A stretch of 64,000 nt of DNA. Origin: Methylomonas rapida (lineage in GTDB: Bacteria > Pseudomonadota > Gammaproteobacteria > Methylococcales > Methylomonadaceae). Both the position numbers and the translations under genes were made by a program. The stretch's first letter is position 1. The number at the start of each line of letters is the position of its first letter. The stretch covers positions 2,790,001 through 2,854,000 of the forward strand of contig NZ_CP113517.1 in NCBI RefSeq assembly GCF_024360925.2, in the 5' to 3' direction. This document shows, piece after piece, positions 8,515 through 17,322 of the stretch. The notes below the pieces were generated by a model, which was not told where the DNA came from, searched no databases, and saw only the letters and a list, made by a program, of their open reading frames with translations.

Positions 8515-10411
8515 ACGACGCAAGCCCTACAGACGGGACTTCCCTCCGCAGTATGATATCCTCACCTATCAACCGTTCAATAATTTGTCGCTCTGTGTCA
8601 TCAAAACCCTCAACGGATATGAGAGAAAAATTCTCGTCAGCCAACATTTGGGAGCAAATTTTGTAAAGTGACTTTAAAGCCTTCTGCCTCAAATATGTTG
8701 GAAACCCCTCGACTTTCATAACCAGATATTTTTCGAAAATATCTCCTTTGTATATATCTGGCACATATCCAATATCTTTATCTTCATGGATTTCGGAGAA
8801 AATTCGCAGTAGGATGAGATCGTTTTCTAAGAACTCCGTTGAGCGTTTTGAAAAATTGGCTTTGATTTTAAAATGACGAAGGTAAGAGCTTAGTAGCCGA
8901 GATTTATTGTCTTCTGACATCTCGTTGCGAAGGTCTTTCACACGATACAGATGATCGGAGAATTGACGTTCAAATACGTCCGCGAATTTGTGATCAAAAA
9001 ATTCGCTCCGACAGGTTATGACAATCTTTACGAAATCGTACTGACACAAGGCTTCAAGGAAAACTCGTAGTTCGGCAACAAACCCATCAAGGTCACCAAC
9101 TTCGTTTATTCCATCGATGGCTATTACAAACGGTTTTTGGCATTCCTCGGCAACATTGTTTAGCAATGTGAGAAGGTCGTGGAGGTTTGAGACATCTGGA
9201 GCAAACCGATTGTTTCTGATGTACGACAGAATTCGACTAGGGCGAGGATAGTCGTTCAATGAGCGAGCAGGGATGAAGATTGTGGGAACCTCAAATGCCC
9301 TAAATTGATTTTCGATTAAATCGCAGATGAAGTTTGTTTTTCCTTGTCCCGCCATACCTGTAACTAAAAAAATCTTAGCTTGGGCAATTCCAATTTTCTT
9401 GGAGACCTTCTCAAGCGAACGGAACACTCCGCTTCCGCTTGATTCGATGCTATGCCGGAACACTTCCCAGTAGCCGGTCAAGTAGTCGCTAGGTGCAAAC
9501 CGCTCCGCACGGTCACCATACCAAGAGAATGGAGAAACATGCTCTTGGATAGCTTCAAGCGCAGTTCTTTGTTGAACCAAACGTGCCCGAAGCTCAGACA
9601 GGTTGTTTGGCGCCGTCAAAGTTGTAATTCCGCGTAAATTGTCTGCAACGGGTTCGATTTTGGCCATACCTAGAAGCTCATTGAAATAGGCTAGGTCAAT
9701 TCGTCGTAGATCATCATCGATCTTCCTGTAAAAAAACATCGGGTTCGCAAAATACCTCATCTCTTCCTTCGTTTCTGAAGTTTCCACGAAGACTGACGGA
9801 ATGTATTTTTTTGTTCGCTTCTCATCCTCGATTTTTTGCTGACTGACTCCTAAGAATGCATCCAAGTTATTGCGGAATTGAAGATCGGCGTCCGCCTTCC
9901 TGAACTCCTTTTCAAGATGCTCATTGATGCGTTCAAGCTGCTCGTTAGTGAGTTCACTGAGCTTTTTCGCTAGATCTCGAAAATCCAGAATATTGGTCAA
10001 TGTATCAAACTTAATTGACAGCTTGTTTATGGCTTCCGTCAGATTTTGGGAGATATACGATTTCTGTCTCTCCGTTATTACATATACGTAGAGGCTGTCA
10101 AAATCGCTACCAAGACCGTGAGACGCAAATTTTTCCAAAGTTTCACGAATTTTGCTGCTTGAAGAGTCGGATGTGATTTGAATGGAGGTCCTGCTAGTTG
10201 CGCATCCTAGATCGATGGCTGGGAAGTTCATTTGAATGCGGTTTTGGTTGCACAGATCAGGGCAGTTGAAAGCGATCGAGAAGATCGGGATAAGGAAGTC
10301 CTCCGCGATGGTGTTTATGTCGAATAGCCCCATGGCGTTCGCGACTTTCACCTCGTGCGCAAAACGCGCCAAAAAAGTACTTGATCGTTGTAGGAGTTCT
10401 TGCCGTGTCAT
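8515..10411 (-). pseudogene. SMEK-domain STAND/NACHT-like NTPase, N-terminal segment (first piece)
   Basis: Residues 1 to about 170 match the SMEK domain (FARFAHEVKVANAMGLFDI-like start, then NFPAIDLGC and IQITSDSSSSKIRETLEKF). This is an N-terminal module I associate with large NTPases of probable antiphage function. Around residue 355 is a P-loop, TGMAGQGKTN, followed by a Walker B-like FVIAIDGINEVGD, as in STAND/NACHT NTPases. The ISAs1 insertion cuts the frame after about 630 residues. Rejoined with 2772-3203 and 1-334, the frame stays open for at least 887 residues and runs off the window. As it stands the product is truncated and probably inactive, though SMEK plus NTPase core could still be made. 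Confidence 0.85.
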
Positions 10412-10514
10412 ATTTTTATCAATACACTCGAGTTCTTAGGTAAGCGCCCAGCCGTCCCACCTGTGAAAAACATTCGTCCTACGGCATCCTGTGATTTTTT
10501 GAACAGGAGCAGGT

Positions 10515-10808
10515 ATGGCCATCACATCGAAATGGCGTCAGCATATTGAAGCGTGGCAACGCAGTGGACTGTCGCAAGCCGAGTATTGCGCAGCGCAGCA
10601 GATCAATGTTCGCACGTTCACGGCGCGACTGAGCGACTATCGCAAATTGCCCAAAGCCGATTCGGTTGCATTGATACCCGTCCAGGTTGCGCCTTCTGAG
10701 CCCGTCGATGCGGGCATTCTCTTTACCCATGTCCAAGGCCATCGCTTGGCGCTGCCTGCTTCGGTATCAGCGCGCTGGGTGGCGGAGTTGCTGCGATGCC
10801 TGGCCTGA
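10515..10808 (+). CDS. tnpA: IS66 accessory protein TnpA (copy 3)
   Basis: The translation is identical to TnpA of copies 1 and 2. Intact. Confidence 0.9.
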   Translation: MAITSKWRQHIEAWQRSGLSQAEYCAAQQINVRTFTARLSDYRKLPKADSVALIPVQVAPSEPVDAGILFTHVQGHRLALPASVSARWVAELLRCLA

Positions 10809-11146
10809 TCGGTTATCCAGCGCAGATTTGGATTGCCGTGGCGCCGGTGGACATGCGGCGCGGCCTGGATGGCTTGTCGGCCCTCGTGCAGCACAGTTTG
10901 GGGCATGCACCTTGCGCCGGCTCGGCTTTCATCTTCCGCAATCGAGCGGGTAATCGCTTGCGCTTGCTGCTGTGGGATGGCAATGGCGTCTGGTTGTGTC
11001 AACGCCGATTGCATCAGGGCAGCTTTGTCTGGCCCAAGGCCCCTGACGCGGTGTTTGCGCTCAGCCAGGCGCAATGGCACTGGTTAGTGGCCGGTGTCGA
11101 CTGGCAGCGGTTATCAGCCGTCCCCAAAGCCGAATGGCAGGTTTAA
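10796..11146 (+). CDS. tnpB: IS66 accessory protein TnpB (copy 3)
   Basis: The translation is identical to TnpB of copies 1 and 2. Intact. Confidence 0.92.
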   Translation: MPGLIGYPAQIWIAVAPVDMRRGLDGLSALVQHSLGHAPCAGSAFIFRNRAGNRLRLLLWDGNGVWLCQRRLHQGSFVWPKAPDAVFALSQAQWHWLVAGVDWQRLSAVPKAEWQV

Positions 11147-11232
11147 AATGAGGCTGAAAAAGAGGCTCTAAAATCCGGCAAAACCCAATAAAATCAAGGC
11201 ATTCAGGGGGTTCATGGGGTATAATAAACCCC

Positions 11233-12825
11233 ATGAATCCCTTGGCCGAACTCGATCAATTGAACCTGGAACCTGCCGCGAAAATCCACGTCACGGCAAT
11301 GATTCAGACGCTGGTCGATCAAGCCGCGCAGGATGCGCAAACCATCGCCAAGAAAGACGCCAAAATCGCCGCGCTGACGCACGAATTGGCGTATTACAAG
11401 CGCATCCGCTTCAGCCACAAGAGTGAAGCCCTGGCGCCGTTGCAACGCGATGTGTTCGAGGAAACCTGGAACACCGACATGTCGGCGATTGAAGCCGAGG
11501 TCGAGCAACTACAGGACAACAGCCCATCCGATACGGTCACTCGGCCCAAACGCCCCCGTGCCGGTCGTCAACCTTTGCCTGAACATCTGCCACGCATCGA
11601 ACACCGTCACGAACCCGAATCCTGCACCTGCGGTCAATGCGGTAAAGACTTGGTCAAGATCGGCGAAGACGTGACCGAGCAACTGGACGTCGAACCCGCC
11701 AAGTTTTTCGTGCATCGCCACATCCGTCCACAATACGCCTGCCGAGCCTGCGAAACCATCACGGCGGCACCGATTCCACCGGCCGTGATCGATGGCGGCA
11801 TGGCGGCGATCGGTTTGCTGACTTGGGTCATGATCAGTAAATTCCTGGATCATTTGCCCTTGTACCGACTGGAACAAATCGCCGCCAGGAATGGCGTGAT
11901 CCTGTCCCGCTCCACCCTGGCCGATTGGGTCGGACGCATCGGCGTGGCCTTGCTGCCCTTGGCCGATCGCCTGACTTGGCATCTATTGCAACGCGATAGC
12001 TTGCACGCCGATGAAACCCCGGTGCCACAACTCGATCCGGGCAACGGCAAAACCAAGAAAGCCTATCTGTGGGCCTACCGCAGCAACGACTTGCAACCGG
12101 GCCCCAAGATCATCGTCTTCGACTATCAAGCCGGTCGCAGCGGCCGGCATGCGCAACAGTTTCTACAAGATTGGCACGGTCACCTGATGGTCGACGACTA
12201 TGGCGGCTATAAGGCCTTGTTTGCCACTGCCCGCGCGCACCCGGAAACCCGACTTCTGCTTGAACCGTGTATCGAACTGGCGTGTTGGACACATGCGCGC
12301 AGAAAGTTCTTCGACCTGTTCCAAGCCAGCCAAAGCCCCGTGGCGCAAGCCGCCTTGCAGCGGATCGGCGCCCTGTATGCCATTGAAGCCGAGGGGCGAG
12401 ACATGAGCAGCGACGAGCGCCAACGCCTGCGGGCGGAAAAAAGCCAGCCTGCCTTAACCGAGCTGCACGATTGGCTGCAGAAAACCCGACTGCTGATGGC
12501 GCCCAACAGCGCAACCGCCAAAGCCATCGATTACAGTCTGAAGCGCTGGCCCGCGCTGACGCGTTACGCCGAAACCGGCGATCTGCCCATCGACAACAAT
12601 CCCGTCGAGAACAGCATTCGACCCATTGCCCTGGGCAAAAAGAATTGGTTGTTCGCAGGCTCGGAACGCGCCGGCCAGCGGGCGGCCGTCATTCAAACCC
12701 TGCTCGGTACCGCCAAACTCAACGGCCTCGATCCGGCCGCTTGGCTAAGCGACACCCTGGAAAAACTCCCCACCTGGCCCAACAGCCGCATCGACGAACT
12801 GCTGCCGTTTGCTAACGCCGATTAA
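11233..12825 (+). CDS. tnpC: IS66-family transposase TnpC (copy 3)
   Basis: The 530-residue translation is identical to the transposase of copies 1 and 2. Intact. Confidence 0.95.
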   Translation: MNPLAELDQLNLEPAAKIHVTAMIQTLVDQAAQDAQTIAKKDAKIAALTHELAYYKRIRFSHKSEALAPLQRDVFEETWNTDMSAIEAEVEQLQDNSPSDTVTRPKRPRAGRQPLPEHLPRIEHRHEPESCTCGQCGKDLVKIGEDVTEQLDVEPAKFFVHRHIRPQYACRACETITAAPIPPAVIDGGMAAIGLLTWVMISKFLDHLPLYRLEQIAARNGVILSRSTLADWVGRIGVALLPLADRLTWHLLQRDSLHADETPVPQLDPGNGKTKKAYLWAYRSNDLQPGPKIIVFDYQAGRSGRHAQQFLQDWHGHLMVDDYGGYKALFATARAHPETRLLLEPCIELACWTHARRKFFDLFQASQSPVAQAALQRIGALYAIEAEGRDMSSDERQRLRAEKSQPALTELHDWLQKTRLLMAPNSATAKAIDYSLKRWPALTRYAETGDLPIDNNPVENSIRPIALGKKNWLFAGSERAGQRAAVIQTLLGTAKLNGLDPAAWLSDTLEKLPTWPNSRIDELLPFANAD

Positions 12826-13085
12826 GTCCTGCCAGCGAGCTGGGGTCGTGGTACCGCTACGCGCTTACGTTCTTAGTCTGCATTAGTAGCATCTATGATG
12901 CACTCGAACAGTTTCCAATAACTACTAAATCAGCTTGGTGACCCGCTTACCGCGCGTTTAATCAAGAAGCGCGTCATAAAAGACGCTAACTCGGTTTTTC
13001 GTTCCTCTGCGCCTCCCCCCCCCTGTTCGCCGTTCAACAGGTTGATGGGCACGGGACTTATACCCAGTTTGAACCAAGCTTCATC

Positions 13086-14486
13086 CTAAGAAGGCTTGAA
13101 TTTTTTCGACCTAGTAGCTTTAGCACTTATGGTACCTCCATCCTCTAACCCAAGAGATAGCTGCACTGGAGCTTCTTGGCCCTCTAGAAGCGATCTTGTC
13201 CTAGTAGCCAATCCAATAAATTGGGCTAGAGCGGACTGCAATTCCCTTTCGCGTGCCGTTGCTTCATGCACAGGGCGAGATTCCGATTCTGACGCGCTGC
13301 CCAATGCAAGTCGAAATTGGCAAGTTGCCCCGGGCACAATTTCTACGGAAATCACCTTCGGCATCAGTTTGGGCAGGGTAGAAAAAATTTCGCTCGTATT
13401 AAACGCTTTTGCAAACCAAGCGAACTCTGACCAGCACAAGTCGAACCCAGATGACTCCACCCAATCAAACTTAGAGCGAATTTGTCGTTCAATACCTTTC
13501 ACAGCCCGTGCCCAATATGGATCCCAAGTTCGAGGTCCGGCCAGTGCAGCGATTAGACCAAACCACACAGGAGCTTCAGGAAATGCCCTTCCGACCCGAC
13601 GAAGTAGAAATTCATGAGTCGTACTTCTACCGACTAAGAAGGCGGCGGCGGCAACTATAGCTGAGGCAAAACCATTACGAGGATCGCGTACCGCTGAATG
13701 CATAAGCTCGTTAACTAGCCGCTGAAATACGAGCACACGTTCTTCGATAGAATCGCTGGCGAGTTTGCGATACTCGCTGGACCTCAATATATTTAATGTA
13801 CTAGCCTTAGCATCAGACATATATTTTGCGGCAGCATCCAGCACTAAATCAGCAGCAGCACTCGGCGATAATGGCTCGTTAAAACGAGCTCCCGCCAAAG
13901 CCCATATTGGAAGCAGATCTTCTACAGAAACGGAACGTTTTACAAATCGGCGGTCGGCTTCAATTTGCCGCAGCCGGTTGGCGCATGTACGAGTCGCATC
14001 ATCAGTTCCATGTATGGATGCGGCGCGGGCAATCGCAGTGGTGAAACAACCAGAAGCGCGTGATAGCGGGAGGAAGGCCAATTCTACATCTGCCTCACCC
14101 TGAGCAAGTGCTTCTCCAACGATTACGGATGCCCATATATCCTCCCTCAGAACTTTTTGTTTATAGTGGTTGTTCGCGTTGAATGTTTTCCAATCATCAT
14201 TTGAGATGACTCTTGCGAACTGACTTAATGGCGAGGTCTCAGGGGCGTAGACTCTCAGCCAAGAAAATGTTTCTGCCGCAGATTCTTCATCCAAAACCAA
14301 TATACCAGGTGGGGCGTAATCTGAGCCCTGACGAGTCACCGGGTAACCGACGGCAATATTTTCCTTCTTAATCTCATAGATATCTAAGTTGTGATACCCC
14401 TTTAGCTTGTGAGACTCAACACCGAAAAGAACTTCAGGAAGCAAATCTCGGGGGAATATTTGCCAATGGAGAATGTTGTTGTTCAT
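13086..14486 (-). CDS. Uncharacterised protein, third gene of the kinase-helicase operon
   Basis: A 466-residue protein I do not recognise. There is no signal peptide, membrane segment or P-loop. The middle is helical and rich in Ala and Arg; the C terminus ends in a basic tail (KATRSKKFKPS). Its ATG overlaps the helicase stop in an ATGA junction, so it is translationally coupled to the gene at 14483. That coupling and the shared minus-strand operon argue that it works with the helicase and the kinase. It may be an effector or sensor; the sequence does not decide which. It lies between disrupted and intact defence genes. Confidence 0.8.
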   Translation of the reverse strand: MNNNILHWQIFPRDLLPEVLFGVESHKLKGYHNLDIYEIKKENIAVGYPVTRQGSDYAPPGILVLDEESAAETFSWLRVYAPETSPLSQFARVISNDDWKTFNANNHYKQKVLREDIWASVIVGEALAQGEADVELAFLPLSRASGCFTTAIARAASIHGTDDATRTCANRLRQIEADRRFVKRSVSVEDLLPIWALAGARFNEPLSPSAAADLVLDAAAKYMSDAKASTLNILRSSEYRKLASDSIEERVLVFQRLVNELMHSAVRDPRNGFASAIVAAAAFLVGRSTTHEFLLRRVGRAFPEAPVWFGLIAALAGPRTWDPYWARAVKGIERQIRSKFDWVESSGFDLCWSEFAWFAKAFNTSEIFSTLPKLMPKVISVEIVPGATCQFRLALGSASESESRPVHEATARERELQSALAQFIGLATRTRSLLEGQEAPVQLSLGLEDGGTISAKATRSKKFKPS

Positions 14487-15643
14487 ACATCACCTGGCAA
14501 AAGATCATCAAGGTCAAAATGACGTGGCTCTGCAAATGCATTATCGAGCGGTTTATTTGTCTCACCTGTTAGGTAGGCATTCAATGAGGTCTTTGCACGA
14601 GTAATGGCTGTGAATCCAAGGCGTCGTCTATTTAGCGGAAAATTTGCCAAATCCTCCACCCCATACATATGAACGGCTCGGAATTCGGTACCTTTTGCGC
14701 CGTGAATGGTAAGTGCATGTATTGGACGTCCCCCCATAAAGCTAGAGTCTTCATCAATGCCATGTACAGCGATTGAATCTTCAAGGTCTGTTCCGTTGAA
14801 GCGCTCTCTTATTTCTGCCAACGTTTCCCTGGTACCACAGAATATCCCTATTGTGTCGTCTTTGAAGGCATCCAATTGAATGCGTATAAAGTCCTGCATA
14901 GTTGAGAATTGATCGTCACGACTTGCACAAACATGCATTTTTGCACTGGATTCGCCTTGCTCTTTTGAGTTGTAGTTTGATGAAGATTCGAGTGCCGCAG
15001 AGCTCTCTTCGGCTGGCATCAACCTATCTGCGACCCGCGCAATTTTTTGGCCGATGCGAAAGTGCCGTTGCAGTCTGTGTTGTTGTAGATCTAGCTTTGT
15101 CGCTATGTCCAAGCCATCACGGTTATAAATGCCTTGGCGGGCATCTCCACAAATACACACGTTATCGCTCAAATTCAAAAGCGCTTCTAGCTCATCAATA
15201 GTCAAATCTTGCGCTTCATCGACAAATATTGCGCTATATAGTTTGGGTGTTGGTAGCTTAGCATTGGCTTCTTTCACCATTTCGAGGATATCTATACGAG
15301 CTTTCTCGTCGAAATCTGCACCTTTGGGTATGGCACGGAGTCCGAGATATTGAAAAATGTGGTCAGTTGCCCATGAATGGTAAGTGCGAATTTGATTTGG
15401 AGAAATCAATCCGGTGACTCCAATACCTGAACGAATAAAATCAGCCAAAGCCTTGGTGTATGTCACAATGAGAATGTTTTTCTCGCCTGAACCAGCCAGA
15501 AACTGGGCTCGTAAGAGGAGGAGATTTGTCTTTCCTGATCCAGGGGGGCCGACGAGCGAATGGCGACCATGCGCAGGCAATCGAATAAATGCTTTCTGAT
15601 CTTCATCAAGCTCTTTCTGTGAACGGAACCATCCCTTATTCAT
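14483..15643 (-). CDS. Short UvrD/Rep-like superfamily 1 helicase
   Basis: A 386-residue protein with SF1 helicase motifs: Walker A VGPPGSGKTN (residues 31-40), LIVTYTKALADFI, Walker B SAIFVDEAQDL (near 143), NVCICGDARQGIY (motif III type), QRHFRIGQKI (motif IV type), ALTIHGAKGTEFRAVHM (motif V) and GFTAITRAKTSLNAYL (motif VI). It is much shorter than housekeeping UvrD or Rep and lacks their large 1B/2B insertions. It is coupled by ATGA overlap to the unknown gene downstream and lies 12 nt after the kinase gene, so the three form one operon. Role by inference: ATP-dependent DNA translocation or unwinding in a defence module. Confidence 0.88.
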   Translation of the reverse strand: MNKGWFRSQKELDEDQKAFIRLPAHGRHSLVGPPGSGKTNLLLLRAQFLAGSGEKNILIVTYTKALADFIRSGIGVTGLISPNQIRTYHSWATDHIFQYLGLRAIPKGADFDEKARIDILEMVKEANAKLPTPKLYSAIFVDEAQDLTIDELEALLNLSDNVCICGDARQGIYNRDGLDIATKLDLQQHRLQRHFRIGQKIARVADRLMPAEESSAALESSSNYNSKEQGESSAKMHVCASRDDQFSTMQDFIRIQLDAFKDDTIGIFCGTRETLAEIRERFNGTDLEDSIAVHGIDEDSSFMGGRPIHALTIHGAKGTEFRAVHMYGVEDLANFPLNRRRLGFTAITRAKTSLNAYLTGETNKPLDNAFAEPRHFDLDDLLPGDV

Positions 15644-15655
15644 TTTTTCTCCAGT

Positions 15656-17080
15656 TTATTTTTGTAGCTGCAAATCAGTGCCGTGTAGTTTTGTGTGGTC
15701 CTCGGTAGCCTCTATTAAGTCCAATGCGTTTACTGCGACGTCTGCGATTGCATTAGCGACACCAATTGCCGACTCAGCTTCGTTTTCGGAAATTGTTAAG
15801 ACTGAGATAGTCTTTGAATTGAGCACGCCAGTATGCTCGTCGAAACCATTACAAACCAATCTTGCATCTAACTGAATATTTGCGACCCGTTCGTATAGTT
15901 GCTCTTGCCAAGCAAAGTGTAGAGTGCAATCGATAGACAATTGCTTATCAACTGTTAATGAGAACCGAGCGTGCGGAGTTTCCCCGGGTACTGACGGTTT
16001 TACGGAAAGAGGAAGGTTCGTACCACAGGTTGGAAGCAACTCAGAACGTACTCTATCAATAAAAGTTCTAAAACATTCATTTCGCTCGAATTCGAGCCTT
16101 GATGCAGCTGCCTCATTTGAATGCCCGCTGGCGCTTAGCCGTCCTTTTGTCAATCGAGCACGAAGATTAGTTAGAGGATCTTTAGCCCCTTCCAATATAA
16201 AGTCTTCCCATCCAACAAATTGCAAACGTGTATCTAGGTCCTTAACCAAACAACGTGCGGAAAGAGCTTTCAGTTTGGCTAGCCGTTCGGGGGTACCTTC
16301 AGCAAAACTAGGGACCTTAGTTAGCACAGCCTTGGCGACTAGCCAGCGATTACCAAGGCTTACCTCGTGTTGGAAAATAGGCTGTTTCATTATTAGGTCG
16401 TGTAATACCGCACCTAGTTGGTAAAAATTAAGGCCTTTCCATAATTTGAGAGAAGGTTCATCTAATCGAAAGAGATATTCTGGAGAACTATATTGCGCTG
16501 TAGCGAGGAATGGACGAAGTGCCCCATGATCAGTAGCTGAAGCCTCTTCATCATCTAGAATTTCAAGTTCACGTGCCACACCCAAATCAAGGAGCTTGAG
16601 GTTGGCAAAGTCAGGGGAGACATGAATGTTCTCTGGTTTGATATCGCGGTGAACGATATTGTTTGCATCCAAGAATTTGACTGCATCTACAAGCTGGGTA
16701 ATCAGCGGAATAACCGATTCGTCGGGAATGGACGGAAGCATCAAAGCCAGCTGGGGCCAGGGGACAAACTCCATCTCCAGAAAGGCCGTCCCTACGGCCT
16801 CCTCAACTCGGTATGCTTTTACTAAAGATGGGCATTGATGGCCAATTAAGCGGCGCTGAATCTCAAGACGGCGACGCTCAGCCGCTCCTCCAGGTCCATT
16901 AAGGAATTGCGGGTTGAAGGCTTTGAAAGCCCGTAGCCCCATCTCACACTCCACCTCGAAGACTGCAGCAGATCCCCCGGAGTTCAAGAACTGGGGCTCA
17001 CCATATCCGCCTAGGCTCTTCAAGAAGGTCTTGAGACGTTCGGATAGGTCATCAACAACAATTTGGTCTAGCGCTGGCAT
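15656..17080 (-). CDS. Eukaryotic-like serine/threonine protein kinase
   Basis: About 474 residues from the ATG at 17080, which I prefer over an in-frame start 69 nt upstream because GCAGGAGA sits just before it. Kinase landmarks are a glycine-rich loop LNSGGSAAVFEVE (near residue 33), the ATP-binding Lys in LRAFKAFNP, the catalytic loop NIVHRDIKPENI (near 145), LLDLGVARE in the DFG position (DLG here) and QYSSPEYLF in the APE position. The C-terminal half (from about residue 300) is not kinase and resembles nothing I know. First gene of an operon with the short helicase and the unknown protein. It could phosphorylate one of its partners or a host factor on phage sensing. Confidence 0.85.
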   Translation of the reverse strand: MPALDQIVVDDLSERLKTFLKSLGGYGEPQFLNSGGSAAVFEVECEMGLRAFKAFNPQFLNGPGGAAERRRLEIQRRLIGHQCPSLVKAYRVEEAVGTAFLEMEFVPWPQLALMLPSIPDESVIPLITQLVDAVKFLDANNIVHRDIKPENIHVSPDFANLKLLDLGVARELEILDDEEASATDHGALRPFLATAQYSSPEYLFRLDEPSLKLWKGLNFYQLGAVLHDLIMKQPIFQHEVSLGNRWLVAKAVLTKVPSFAEGTPERLAKLKALSARCLVKDLDTRLQFVGWEDFILEGAKDPLTNLRARLTKGRLSASGHSNEAAASRLEFERNECFRTFIDRVRSELLPTCGTNLPLSVKPSVPGETPHARFSLTVDKQLSIDCTLHFAWQEQLYERVANIQLDARLVCNGFDEHTGVLNSKTISVLTISENEAESAIGVANAIADVAVNALDLIEATEDHTKLHGTDLQLQK

Positions 17081-17322
17081 AAGAATCTCCTGCATTGATA
17101 ATATCAGTATCCACAATGATTTGATACCGCCAGCCTTGTCCAATGACACATGAGCCTGAAGAGAGGGCCGTCATTCCAATGTGATATGAGTCTGAAGGAT
17201 TGAAAGTTGGGATCATGAGGACATGATCGTGACTTTACAAACCACTGGAATAAAAACACTGGAGCAGGTACAGCCACATTCCGGGCCGTTATGCCAAACT
17301 TGTTTAGTTTTTTTCATACCAT

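Larger units (their letters stand above)
10440..12868 (+). mobile_element. IS66-family insertion sequence, copy 3
   Basis: 2,429 bp with the same ends as the other copies. The exact 8-bp target duplication is GTTCTTAG at 10432-10439 and 12869-12876. It is inserted 28 bp upstream of the SMEK/STAND gene start and so separates that gene from its original promoter. Confidence 0.97.
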
